A DNA stretch of 18,339 bases, from the NCBI GenBank assembly GCA_041568735.1, contig JBFFZG010000066.1, positions 1-18,339 of the forward strand. The letters are read 5' to 3'. Below are positions 6,974 to 14,209 of the stretch, in pieces; position 1 is the first letter of the stretch, and each line of letters starts with the position of its first letter. A program made the translations under genes and the position numbers. Source of the stretch: WTJY01 sp041568735. GTDB taxonomy: Bacteria > Chloroflexota > Anaerolineae > Promineifilales > Promineifilaceae. The notes under the pieces were generated by a model. The model was given only the letters and a program-made list of their open reading frames with translations. It searched no databases and was not told the DNA's origin.

Positions 6974-8329
6974 TCACGAAACCGGTTCGATCCCGCCGCC
7001 TTCGCTGTATTTCTTCACGCGCAATGTTAGCCCATCGACCGCCTGGATCGTCACTTTCTCACCTTTCTCTATGGGTTCGCTGCTGGCCGCCTGCCAGAGC
7101 GCGCCGTAGACAAACACCGTCCCGGTGAAAGTTCCGCCGCTGTCGGAGAGGGTCTGGCGCACCTGGCCGATCCGGCCGACCAGCCCTTCACGGCCGGAGA
7201 CCGCCTGCCGGCGCTGGGCGGCCAGCCCTTTACCGATGAAAAAGAGCATCATCGAGGCGGTGCCGAGGCCGATGATGATCGCTCCGGACCAGGAAATCCG
7301 GGCGAATTCCGGGGTGCCCGGCGAGTTAAACAGGACGAGAAAACCGGCGATCAGGGTGATCGTCCCCGTCACCGCCAGGGCGCCATAGGTCGGCGTGAAC
7401 AGCTCCATGACCAGCAGAATAAAGGCGACCAGGATGAGGGCCAGTCCAAGGATGTTGGTGGGCAGCTGGCCGAGCCCGTAGAGGGCCAATCCCAGGCAAA
7501 CAAAGCCGATGAAGCCGGCCACCCAGCCGCCGGGATTGGAAAATTCAAAGATGATCGCCTGGACGCCGAGGCCGATCAGAGCGCTGATGAAAAGCGGATT
7601 CATGAGGATGCTGGCCAGGGCGAAGAGAAAGCTTTCGACGGCCGACATCGGCCGGGGGTTGATCTGCGCGCCGGCCGTTTCCAGGACGATCGTCTCGGTG
7701 CCGACCACGACTTCCAGCCCGTCGAGCTGGCGGAGCAGATCGGGGATATCGATCGCTACCGCGTCAATCAGTCCCAGCTCCAGAGCCTCCTGCCCGGTTA
7801 CGGCGCGCGCGTCCTCGATCATTTCCTCGGCGACGGTGACCGCCTGCTCACCACGGCGGGCGGCCAGGTTGCGCACGACCGCCTTCGTATCTTCGACCGC
7901 CTTGCGGTAGAGCGTCTCGGCAATATCTTCCCCGGTTATCATCACCGGCGAGGCGGCCCCGATGACCGTTTCCGGCGCCATGCCGGCCGCGTGCCCGGCC
8001 AGGGTGATGATGCTGCCGGCCGAAGCCGCCTGCGCGCCAACGGGGGAGACGTAGATCAGGATCGGCCGTTCCGCGTTGCGCAGGATCTGCACGATCTCCA
8101 GGGTGGCGTCCAGCGTCCCGCCCGGCGTATCGAGTTCGATCAGCACGGCATAGGCGTCGGCGGCTTCGGCTTCGGCCAGGCCGTTGGCGAAATAACTCGT
8201 CATGGCCTGGTTGACCGGTCCGGAGATGGTCAGATGAATAATCTCGTTGTCGGTGTCGGCGCTCACCCCGGCCCCGGCCCCGAACAACAGGGCGGCGGCC
8301 AGCAGGAGCGCCCACCAGAATCGCTTCAT
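6974..8329 (-). CDS. nfeD: NfeD family membrane protein with ClpP-class serine protease domain
   Basis: 451 residues in the full-length NfeD layout. A signal peptide (about 1-24) is followed by a SppA/ClpP-like protease domain (about 28-210). Its candidate nucleophile is Ser103 in QAASAGSIITLAGH and its candidate base is Lys143 in LYRKAVEDTK, by comparison with the archaeal NfeD peptidase Ser/Lys dyad. Several transmembrane helices follow (about 235-370) and then a C-terminal OB-fold NfeD domain (about 385-445, GREGLVGRIGQVR...GTVFVYGALWQA...VDGLTLRV). The family works in membrane quality control, often with stomatin/SPFH partners; none is encoded here. An upstream start at 8350 exists, but the ATG at 8329 has GAGG 6 bases before it and starts a proper signal peptide. 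It is probably the first gene of the nfeD/M24/glycosidase operon. Confidence 0.93.
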   Translation of the reverse strand: MKRFWWALLLAAALLFGAGAGVSADTDNEIIHLTISGPVNQAMTSYFANGLAEAEAADAYAVLIELDTPGGTLDATLEIVQILRNAERPILIYVSPVGAQAASAGSIITLAGHAAGMAPETVIGAASPVMITGEDIAETLYRKAVEDTKAVVRNLAARRGEQAVTVAEEMIEDARAVTGQEALELGLIDAVAIDIPDLLRQLDGLEVVVGTETIVLETAGAQINPRPMSAVESFLFALASILMNPLFISALIGLGVQAIIFEFSNPGGWVAGFIGFVCLGLALYGLGQLPTNILGLALILVAFILLVMELFTPTYGALAVTGTITLIAGFLVLFNSPGTPEFARISWSGAIIIGLGTASMMLFFIGKGLAAQRRQAVSGREGLVGRIGQVRQTLSDSGGTFTGTVFVYGALWQAASSEPIEKGEKVTIQAVDGLTLRVKKYSEGGGIEPVS

Positions 8330-8530
8330 GGGAAACCTCGTTTCGAGCACCGGAAAGAAATTGAAAGGGGATCCGGCCGCGGCCGGCCTCGCGCTCCGGT
8401 GCCCAACACCATGCCTCGAACAAAAAGGCGCAGACCTGTTCTCACTCTATGATACGCGAAAATGGCGGCAAAAGTGGCAAACAGGCAGCGAGAATGTGGA
8501 TTTTCCCCCCTGTGGGCCCCTGATGCTGGT
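8330..8530. other. Intergenic leader of nfeD with a 14-base perfect palindrome
   Basis: This 200-base gap separates the histidine kinase stop from the nfeD start, both on the minus strand. It contains a perfect self-complementary CCGGCCGCGGCCGG at 8373-8386 within the nfeD leader. A -10-like TATCAT reads on the minus strand near 8450-8455, but no good -35 lies at 16-18 bases. No convincing terminator for the upstream kinase gene was found. The GGCCGG motif is frequent throughout the window, so the palindrome may be compositional. Confidence 0.4.
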
Positions 8531-9817
8531 CTATTTGGCGGGCGGTTCGGCCCGCAGGGCTTCGGTGTTTCTGGGCGGCGGCGGAACCAGCGGCAGGACG
8601 ACGAAGAATTCGCTGCCTTTATCCAGCTCGCTCTGCGCCCAGACCCGTCCGCCGTGCAGATCGACCAGCTCCTTGACGATCGCCAGCCCAAGCCCGAGCC
8701 CTTCATAATGCCGCTTGAGATGGGGCTCGACCTGATAAAAGCGGTCGAAAATCCGATTGAGCTGCTCGACGGGGATGCCGATGCCGGTGTCCCGCACGTA
8801 AAACCAGATTTCCTCGTCGCGCAGCGCGGCGCCGACGTCGACCCGGCCGCCGGCCGGCGTAAATTTAATGGCATTGTTGACCAGGTTGTCGATGATCAGC
8901 TTCACCATATCCGGTTCGGCGGTCAGCCGCAGCGGGCTGGACGGCAGGTGGAGCTTCAAGGTCAGCTGCTTGGCCAGGGCGGTTTCCTCGCGATCGACAA
9001 CCACGGCTCGAATGATCTGGGCCAGGTCGAAGGGTTCGAACTGGGTTGTGGCTTCGGCCGAGTTGACGTACTGCAGATTGACCATGTCCTGGATCAGGCT
9101 GCGCAGCCGCATAGCCGCCTTCATAGTCAGGTCGAGCTGCTCGACCTGCTCCCCTTTGGCGTGTTCGCGCAGGTAGGAGACGTAGCCCAGAATGACCGAA
9201 AGGGGCGTGCGCAGTTCGTGGGAGGCAAGTGCGATGAAATCGCTCTTCAGCCGATCGAGTTCATTTAACCGGAAGTAGGCCTGCTGCAGTTCGTCAAACA
9301 GCTGGGCCTTGCTGACGGCCGCCCCGGCCAGATCGGAAAAAGTCGAGAGGACGGCGACGTCGGTCTCGTCGAAGTCGCCTTTCTTCTTGTTAATCGCCTC
9401 GAGCACGCCGACCGGCTGCCCGCTCCCGTCGTGCAGCGGCACACCGAGGATCCCTCTGGTGTGAAAGTCGCTCTCGGCGTCGAATTTCGGATTCCAGCCT
9501 TCGGTCCGGCGGACATCCTGGACGATGATCGCCTCGTTGTTGAGAAAAATGCGGCCGGCGATGCTTCCTTTCAGGGGGACTGCCTGGTTTTCGAGCTGCC
9601 TGGAGGCCTCTCCGACCGTCGCTTTAAAGCGCAGCTCTTTGCGGCGCGGGTCGTAAAGAAGCAGGGATACACCCTCGCAGTCGAGGAGATCGGCCGCTTC
9701 ATTAATAATCTGGCGCAGCAGGCTGTTCATGTCGACGGTCGAATTGAGACGCCGACCGACGTCGATGATGCGTGCCAGGGTTTCTGGGGCGATATTCGAG
9801 GGCGACGTGACGTTCAT
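8531..9817 (-). CDS. Cytoplasmic GAF-domain sensor histidine kinase
   Basis: 428 residues with no transmembrane helix. The GAF sensor domain is at about 25-175 (ADLLDCEGVSLLLYD...GVPLHDGSGQPVGVLEAINK). The HisKA dimerisation/phosphoacceptor domain is at about 188-255, with H200 in the H-box ASHELRTPL. The HATPase_c domain is at about 298-412, with N-box DNLVNNAIKFTP (310-321), G1 box DTGIGIP (343-349) and G2 box GLGLGLAI (373-380). All catalytic elements are intact, so it should autophosphorylate. A proline-rich C-terminal tail (PPPPRN) is non-conserved. No response regulator is adjacent; the nearest are the single-domain regulators about 3-5 kb away at 12707-13177 and 14210-14590. The ATG at 9817 is the natural start, with a weak ribosome-binding site. 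It is divergent from hemW. Confidence 0.95.
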   Translation of the reverse strand: MNVTSPSNIAPETLARIIDVGRRLNSTVDMNSLLRQIINEAADLLDCEGVSLLLYDPRRKELRFKATVGEASRQLENQAVPLKGSIAGRIFLNNEAIIVQDVRRTEGWNPKFDAESDFHTRGILGVPLHDGSGQPVGVLEAINKKKGDFDETDVAVLSTFSDLAGAAVSKAQLFDELQQAYFRLNELDRLKSDFIALASHELRTPLSVILGYVSYLREHAKGEQVEQLDLTMKAAMRLRSLIQDMVNLQYVNSAEATTQFEPFDLAQIIRAVVVDREETALAKQLTLKLHLPSSPLRLTAEPDMVKLIIDNLVNNAIKFTPAGGRVDVGAALRDEEIWFYVRDTGIGIPVEQLNRIFDRFYQVEPHLKRHYEGLGLGLAIVKELVDLHGGRVWAQSELDKGSEFFVVLPLVPPPPRNTEALRAEPPAK

Positions 9818-10118
9818 GAACGGTAAAGGAACCTGGCTGGAATGAATCCACCGGTGATTTTACCCGATGTTGCCGAATTCGTTCAATCGGGCTGAGCAAT
9901 CGGACCGGATGGCCCCCGCCGCCGATCCACAGAACAATAAGAAGTATACAACCAGTTCGCCTCAATCTCATGTAAATTTGGCGTGCATCGTTTAAACTAG
10001 AATGATTCGACCGCCAAAATTGTCCGCGCCCGCGGCGCGTTCAGGATCCCGACCCCGGCGAAATGAATCTCATTTTGCGATCGACCGGGCCCCGCTTTCG
10101 CCCATCGTCCGCCGCCCA
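9818..10118. other. Divergent intergenic region between the histidine kinase and hemW
   Basis: About 300 bases, comparatively AT-rich around 9935-10005. It holds a candidate minus-strand promoter (see 9943-9971). A plus-strand -10-like TAGAAT lies at 9998-10003 without a good -35. If that element is used, transcription would begin after the ATG at 10002, favouring the downstream hemW start at 10119. No RNA gene or hairpin of note is seen. Confidence 0.45.
9943..9971 (-). promoter_or_regulatory. Candidate sigma-70 promoter for the histidine kinase gene
   Basis: On the minus strand, ATGAGA (9966-9971, four of six matches to TTGACA) is followed after 17 bases by TATACT (9943-9948, five of six matches to TATAAT). 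It would give a leader of about 115-120 bases before the kinase ATG at 9817. The assignment is by consensus only. Confidence 0.4.
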
Positions 10119-11285
10119 ATGGAACCCGTCAGCCTTTATCTCCACATTCCGTTCTGCCAGTACCGCTGCACCTACTGCGATTTTAACACCTATACCAGCC
10201 TGGGTGATTTAAAAGACGCCTATGCCGATGCGCTCATTGCCGAAATCGGGCAGGCCGCCGGAGGGGTGCGCCGGCCCGCGCAGACGATTTTTTTCGGTGG
10301 AGGAACGCCGTCGCTCATGCCCGCGGAGGGGATCGGCCGCATCCTCGATGCCGTGCGCGCGCACTTTGATCTGCTTTCCGGGGCGGAAGTCACCATGGAG
10401 GCCAACCCGGAAACGGTCGACGACCGCTACCTGGCGGCCGTGCGCGGCCGGGGAATCAACCGGATCAGCTTCGGGGCGCAGAGCGCGATCGCCGGCGAAC
10501 TGGCCCTGCTTGGCCGGGAGCACACCTTTGCCACGGTCGTCGACGCGGTGGCCGCCGCCCGCCGGGCCGGTCTGACCAATCTCAGCCTCGACCTGATCTA
10601 CGGAGTTCCGGGGCAGACGCTGGCTGGCTGGCGCGAGAGCCTGGAGGCGGCGCTGGCGCTCGACCCGCCCCATTTAAGCCTTTACTGCCTGACGATCGAG
10701 CCGGGGACGCCCCTCCACCGCTCGCTGCAGACCGGGCAGATCCGGCCGCCGGACCCCGATTTTGCCGCCGACCAGTACGCCCTGGCGGGTGAGATGCTGG
10801 CAGCGGCCGGCTACGTTCACTACGAAATTTCAAACTGGGCCCGCCCCGGCCATCAGAGCCGGCACAACCTGGCCTACTGGTACAACGAGGAATACCTGGG
10901 GCTGGGGGCGGGGGCGCACGGTCACGCCGGCGGGGTGCGCTATCACGTCGTCAAACAGCCGCGCTCCTACATTCGCCGGCTGGCCGTGGGTGAGCTCCCG
11001 GCTGCTGGCTGGCCGCTGACGTCCGCCGCGGCCGGCCACCAGGCGCTGACCGAGGAAGAGGAGATGGCCGACACGATCATCATGGGGCTGCGCCTGGTGG
11101 ATGAAGGGATCGACACGGAGGCCTTTTACCGCCGATTCGGCCGGCGGGTGGCCGATCTGCACGGGGAAACGATCGCCGAGCTGGTCGGTTGGGGGCTGCT
11201 GGCCTGGGATCCGGCCGGCCGCGTGCTGCGGCTCACCCGGGATGGCTGCTTTGTCAGCAACCAGGTTTTCCACCGCTTTCTCTAG
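10119..11285 (+). CDS. hemW: Radical SAM heme chaperone HemW (HemN-like)
   Basis: 388 residues from the chosen ATG, the usual HemW length. The radical SAM cluster motif C-x3-C-x2-C is C13/C17/C20 in HIPFCQYRCTYCDF. FFGGGTPSLM, RISFGAQS, LDLIYGVPGQT and EISNWARPGHQSRHN follow, all typical of HemW. The HemN_C domain occupies the end (EEEMADTIIMGLRL onward). HemW binds and delivers heme; despite older annotations it is not usually a coproporphyrinogen oxidase. The frame extends upstream to an ATG at 10002, adding 39 residues of arginine/proline-rich, non-family sequence. The ATG at 10119 begins MEPVSLYLHIP, the normal family start, though neither site has a clear ribosome-binding sequence. It converges on folD with 25 bases between stops. 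Confidence 0.93.
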   Translation: MEPVSLYLHIPFCQYRCTYCDFNTYTSLGDLKDAYADALIAEIGQAAGGVRRPAQTIFFGGGTPSLMPAEGIGRILDAVRAHFDLLSGAEVTMEANPETVDDRYLAAVRGRGINRISFGAQSAIAGELALLGREHTFATVVDAVAAARRAGLTNLSLDLIYGVPGQTLAGWRESLEAALALDPPHLSLYCLTIEPGTPLHRSLQTGQIRPPDPDFAADQYALAGEMLAAAGYVHYEISNWARPGHQSRHNLAYWYNEEYLGLGAGAHGHAGGVRYHVVKQPRSYIRRLAVGELPAAGWPLTSAAAGHQALTEEEEMADTIIMGLRLVDEGIDTEAFYRRFGRRVADLHGETIAELVGWGLLAWDPAGRVLRLTRDGCFVSNQVFHRFL

Positions 11286-11310
11286 GGTGGCCGGGTCGGC
11301 CGCGCGGAAT

Positions 11311-12192
11311 TCAGCCGGAAAATTTGAGCTCGGCCGCCCGCAGGGTGTTCTGCATCAGCATGGCGATCGTCATTGGTCCGACGCCGCCCGGCACCGGGGT
11401 GATGGCGGCCGCCACGGGGCGGCAGGAGTCGAAGTCGACATCGCCCACCAGCCGGTAGCCGCGTTTCGCGGACGGATCATCCTTGCGGTTGATGCCGACG
11501 TCGATGACGATCGCCCCCGGTTTGAGCATCTCCCCCTTCACCAGTTCGGGAATTCCCACGGCCGCGACGATGACATCGGCCCGGCGCAGGTGTTCGACCA
11601 TGTCCCGCGTGCGGCTGTGGATGATGGTCACCGTGGCGTTTTCTTTGAGGAGAAGCATGGCCATGGGCAGGCCGACGATGTTGGAGCGGCCGAGCACCAC
11701 CGCTTCGGCCCCGCTCAGCTTGACGCCGGTCTCGGCCAGCAGGCGCATGCAGCCGGCCGGCGTGCAGGGGATGAACAGCGGCTCCCGCCCTTTCATGGCC
11801 AGCCGGCCGATATTCACCGGGTGGAAGCCGTCGACATCCTTCTTGAGATCGATCGCTCCCAGGATCGCTTCTTCGTCGATGTGTTTGGGCAGGGGGAGCT
11901 GGACGAGAATGCCGTCGACTTCTGGATTCCGGTTCAGGCCGGCGACGATTTCGACCAGCTCTTCCTGAGAAATGTCGGCCGGCAGCTCCTGTCCAAGCGA
12001 ACGAATGCCGACCTCGGTGCAGGCCCGGTGTTTGCTGCGGACATAGGTGGCCGAGGCGGTGTTGTCGCCGACCAGCACGGTCGCCAGGCCGGGGGTGTAG
12101 CCGTGCTCCCGGCGCATGCGGTCGACGCCGTTTTTGACTTCTTCTTTCACTCTGGCGGCGGTGGCGGTGCCGTCGATCAACAGGGCGCTCAT
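11311..12192 (-). CDS. folD: Bifunctional methylenetetrahydrofolate dehydrogenase / methenyltetrahydrofolate cyclohydrolase FolD
   Basis: 293 residues, standard FolD length. FolD interconverts 5,10-methylene-, 5,10-methenyl- and 10-formyl-tetrahydrofolate with NADP(H) in the cytoplasm. Y50 and catalytic K54 lie in SATYVRSKHRAC. VDGILVQLPLP (92-102) and DVDGFHP (119-125) are the second folate signature. GRSNIVGLP (168-176) is the dinucleotide-binding loop, and PVPGGVGPMTIAML near the C-terminus is the third signature. All key residues are present. The ATG at 12192 has GGAGGAATTCC before it, an excellent ribosome-binding site. Transcription must start in 12199-12292, because a strong terminator for the upstream gene lies at 12293-12330. 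Confidence 0.97.
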   Translation of the reverse strand: MSALLIDGTATAARVKEEVKNGVDRMRREHGYTPGLATVLVGDNTASATYVRSKHRACTEVGIRSLGQELPADISQEELVEIVAGLNRNPEVDGILVQLPLPKHIDEEAILGAIDLKKDVDGFHPVNIGRLAMKGREPLFIPCTPAGCMRLLAETGVKLSGAEAVVLGRSNIVGLPMAMLLLKENATVTIIHSRTRDMVEHLRRADVIVAAVGIPELVKGEMLKPGAIVIDVGINRKDDPSAKRGYRLVGDVDFDSCRPVAAAITPVPGGVGPMTIAMLMQNTLRAAELKFSG

Positions 12193-12292
12193 GGAATTCC
12201 TCCGGAGTTGGTGGGTTGGGGTGTGAGAAACGAAATGTCACACATGCCGGTGGGTTTCGGAGTGAAGCGAGGTGAAACCGGCCAGATGTTGT

Positions 12293-12330
12293 AAAAAAAA
12301 AGCTTCTCTACCCGGAAAAGGCGAGAAGCT
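12293..12330 (-). terminator. Intrinsic (Rho-independent) terminator of the small membrane protein gene
   Basis: Read on the minus strand, AGCTTCTC (12330-12323) pairs perfectly with GAGAAGCT (12308-12301) across a 14-base loop and is followed by a run of nine T residues (12301-12293). The hairpin lies 31 bases after the stop codon at 12362 and before folD, which insulates folD from upstream transcription. Confidence 0.88.
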
Positions 12331-12361
12331 GCGGCTGTCGGATCGATCAATCGGCGGGCCG

Positions 12362-12598
12362 TCAGTGGGGCAGGATCTTCGTGTCCATGAATTTGTCCAG
12401 CCAGATGGCCACCCCAAGCGCCGCAAAGAGAACGGTGAGGGGGTAGTAGGCCAGGCCGGCCGCAGTCAGATCGGTAAAGACGAAGCCGTATTCTTCCCGG
12501 GTGGTCCCCATGAAAAAGACGCCGGCCTCGGTGATGATAATGCCGATCACGAGGGAAATAACCACCAGTGAAATGCGTTTAATCGTCAATGAAGACAT
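12362..12598 (-). CDS. Small membrane protein with two predicted helices, unknown function
   Basis: 78 residues: an N-terminal helix (about 7-29, ISLVVISLVIGIIITEAGVF), a polar stretch (MGTTREEYGFVFTDLTAAG) and a second helix (about 50-66, YYPLTVLFAALGVAIWL), ending DKFMDTKILPH. I do not recognise a family. The polar loop between helices and the short charged tail could contact another membrane protein. The ATG at 12598 has GGAGG with a 6-base spacer. A consensus promoter (12663-12691) and an intrinsic terminator (12293-12330) flank it, so it appears to be an independent single-gene transcript. Such good expression signals argue that this short gene is real. Confidence 0.85.
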   Translation of the reverse strand: MSSLTIKRISLVVISLVIGIIITEAGVFFMGTTREEYGFVFTDLTAAGLAYYPLTVLFAALGVAIWLDKFMDTKILPH

Positions 12599-12662
12599 TC
12601 AGAACCTCCGCAGCAGAAAAGAACTTCGGGTTAGCGATCGCTTGATTGTTCAGACGGCGGTT

Positions 12663-12691
12663 ATTATAGCCAAATTTCGACCAAGTGAAAA
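12663..12691 (-). promoter_or_regulatory. Sigma-70 promoter for the small membrane protein gene
   Basis: On the minus strand, TTTTCA (12691-12686, four of six matches to TTGACA) is followed after exactly 17 bases by a perfect TATAAT (12668-12663). The predicted transcript starts near 12656, giving a leader of about 58 bases with the ribosome-binding site near its end. It lies just downstream of the response regulator stop. Confidence 0.72.
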
Positions 12692-12698
12692 ATTTCAC
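12685..12698. promoter_or_regulatory. Palindrome overlapping the -35 element, possible operator
   Basis: GTGAAA-AA-TTTCAC is a perfect 6+6 inverted repeat with a 2-base centre. It covers the -35 box of the promoter at 12663-12691. A dimeric regulator bound here would block or modulate transcription of the small membrane protein gene. The role is inferred from position; the regulator is unknown. Confidence 0.45.
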
Positions 12699-12706
12699 GA
12701 TATGCG

Positions 12707-13177
12707 CTAGCCGCGCTGATGATCTTTATTGCGGTCGAGGATTTCGCGGACGTGCTGGGTCAAATCTTCCGGCGAGACCGGTTTAACCAGGAATTTATCC
12801 GCGCCGACATCGATGCCACCCCTTACGCTGCTGATATCGCTCTTGGCGCTCAGCAGAATAATCGGCAGGTCGAGCAGGTTGAGTTCGTTGCGAATCGACG
12901 AGCAAACCTCGATGCCGCTGATGCCCGGCATCATCACGTCGAGAATCACCAGATCGGGTGCGCTTTCCTGTACCTTGCGCAGGGCATCATAGCCGTCTTC
13001 GGCTTCAATCACTTCGTAACCGGATCGAACCAGCATCAGGCGCAGCAGTGTTCGCGCCATGGGCTCGTCGTCGACGATTAAAACAGATTGAGTCGTTTTC
13101 TCTTGGCTATCAATCGGCATAACCACGGTCGAGGCAGGATAGATGCTCCGGCCAGACTTATGATCTTTCGGGCGCAT
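12707..13177 (-). CDS. Single-domain response regulator (CheY-like receiver)
   Basis: 156 residues. A non-conserved N-terminal extension (about 30 residues) is followed by one receiver domain. The acidic pocket is in VLIVDDEP, the phospho-accepting Asp in LVILDVMMPG, the conserved Ser in ILLSAKSD and the Lys in FLVKPVSPED. There is no output domain, so it should act by protein-protein interaction or phosphotransfer. A second ATG at 13120 (MPIDSQEK) would trim the extension to about 11 residues. Neither start has a strong ribosome-binding site. It follows the MBL-fold gene by 110 bases and lies in the same direction as the second response regulator at 14210-14590. The soluble histidine kinase at 8531-9817 is a possible partner. 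Confidence 0.93.
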   Translation of the reverse strand: MRPKDHKSGRSIYPASTVVMPIDSQEKTTQSVLIVDDEPMARTLLRLMLVRSGYEVIEAEDGYDALRKVQESAPDLVILDVMMPGISGIEVCSSIRNELNLLDLPIILLSAKSDISSVRGGIDVGADKFLVKPVSPEDLTQHVREILDRNKDHQRG

Positions 13178-13219
13178 CGATTTAAAGACTGCGTGTACAA
13201 CGAACAGGACGTTTGCTCA

Positions 13220-13248
13220 ATTGTAAACCATTCTATCAGGGGCGCAAA
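13220..13248 (-). promoter_or_regulatory. Weak candidate promoter for the 12707-13177 response regulator
   Basis: On the minus strand, TTTGCG (13248-13243) and TACAAT (13225-13220, five of six matches to TATAAT) are separated by 17 bases. A second -10-like TAGAAT lies at 13235-13230. The -35 match is poor, so this is a suggestion only. Confidence 0.3.
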
Positions 13249-13287
13249 GCCAGGGCGGCAGCAATCCCGGCGAGTGGACGGCCGGGC

Positions 13288-14148
13288 TCAATCGATATCG
13301 GTTGACCGGGGATCTTCGAGGGGGAGATGAATGGTCAGCCCTTCACGGGCCAGGATTGTATTGGGGAAGATTTCCCGGGTTTCGGCCAGACGCTCCTTCA
13401 TGATATCGTCGTTGGCATCCGGGGCATAGTGGAAGAGAGCCAGGCACTTGACACGGGCTTCGATGGCGACCTGGGCGGCTTCCAGCCAGCTGCTGTGCCC
13501 CCAGTGGGGGAACATATCCCGCTCCTCCGGGGACCAGTGGGAGTCGTGTACGAGTAAATCCGCCCCCTGGGCGAGCTTCAGCACATTTTCATTCAGCCCA
13601 TTTTTATGGCTGGTGTCGGTGCAGTAGGTAAAGATGGTGTCGTCGTTTTCAATCCGATAGCCGAGGCAGCCGCCGGGATGTTCGAGACTGGCGGCATGGA
13701 CGACGGTTTCATCACCGATAATCATGCTTTCATTCTCGTTCATCTCCTTGACGTGAATATCGGCCGTCAGCTGTTTGTAGAGGAACGGGAGATAGGGTTC
13801 GATGATCTGGCCGGCCAGGACTTCCTCAAGCTGCTGCCCTAAAATGCGCTGGCCGACGACGACGAAGCGGTTGTGCCGGCCGTCGGGACCGATCAGGGGG
13901 CCGAAAAAGGGAAAGCCCTGGATGTGATCCCAGTGCGTGTGGCTGATCAGCATCGTGCCGATGATGCGCTCGCCAAATTCCTGCGTCAGCGCCTGGCCGA
14001 GCGGCCGTATGCCGGTGCCGGCATCGAGAATGATCAGGTTTTGATCGGACGTGAGGACGTCGATACAGGAGGTGTTCGCTCCGAGCTTGATTGTATCGGG
14101 ACCGGGGGATGGAATGGTGCCGCGGACACCCCAGAAACGAATTCGCAC
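13288..14148 (-). CDS. MBL-fold metallo-hydrolase, phosphodiesterase/RNase Z-like subgroup
   Basis: 286 residues beginning MRIRFWGVRGTIPSPG, a very typical start for one MBL-fold subgroup. The metal-binding motif HxHxDH is HTHWDH (H70, H72, D74, H75). Further ligands are H157 (EHPGG), D178 (YCTDTSH) and H240 (FHYAPD). HDSHW and HWGHSS are additional family blocks. Related proteins act on cyclic nucleotides, phosphodiesters or RNA. The substrate cannot be read from sequence; a phosphodiesterase role in signalling is plausible because response regulators flank it on both sides. The start codon is GTG (14148), supported by the conserved N-terminus although the ribosome-binding site is weak. It follows the 14210-14590 regulator by 61 bases. 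Confidence 0.9.
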   Translation of the reverse strand: MRIRFWGVRGTIPSPGPDTIKLGANTSCIDVLTSDQNLIILDAGTGIRPLGQALTQEFGERIIGTMLISHTHWDHIQGFPFFGPLIGPDGRHNRFVVVGQRILGQQLEEVLAGQIIEPYLPFLYKQLTADIHVKEMNENESMIIGDETVVHAASLEHPGGCLGYRIENDDTIFTYCTDTSHKNGLNENVLKLAQGADLLVHDSHWSPEERDMFPHWGHSSWLEAAQVAIEARVKCLALFHYAPDANDDIMKERLAETREIFPNTILAREGLTIHLPLEDPRSTDID

Positions 14149-14209
14149 GACGTTTTATAACCCTGTCATCAGCTTATCATTGAAGCGAGCCGGCGACGGC
14201 CGCCGCCCC

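Noticed and set aside
5503..7128. 541-codon open frame on the plus strand
   Set aside because: It lies antisense to the M24 peptidase and the start of the glycosidase gene. The minus-strand frames carry full catalytic motifs, while this one has no recognisable domain and a composition typical of GC-driven antisense frames.
10002..10118. N-terminal extension of hemW from the upstream ATG
   Set aside because: The 39 extra residues are R/P/S-rich and outside the family alignment. A -10-like element overlaps the upstream ATG, so the start at 10119 is preferred.
12253..12279. GGTTTC/GAAACC hairpin upstream of folD as a riboswitch
   Set aside because: Only a 6-bp stem with a 15-base loop and no recognisable conserved tetrahydrofolate riboswitch core.
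11101..12294. 397-codon open frame on the plus strand
   Set aside because: It overlaps the end of hemW and is antisense to folD, whose motifs are all intact.
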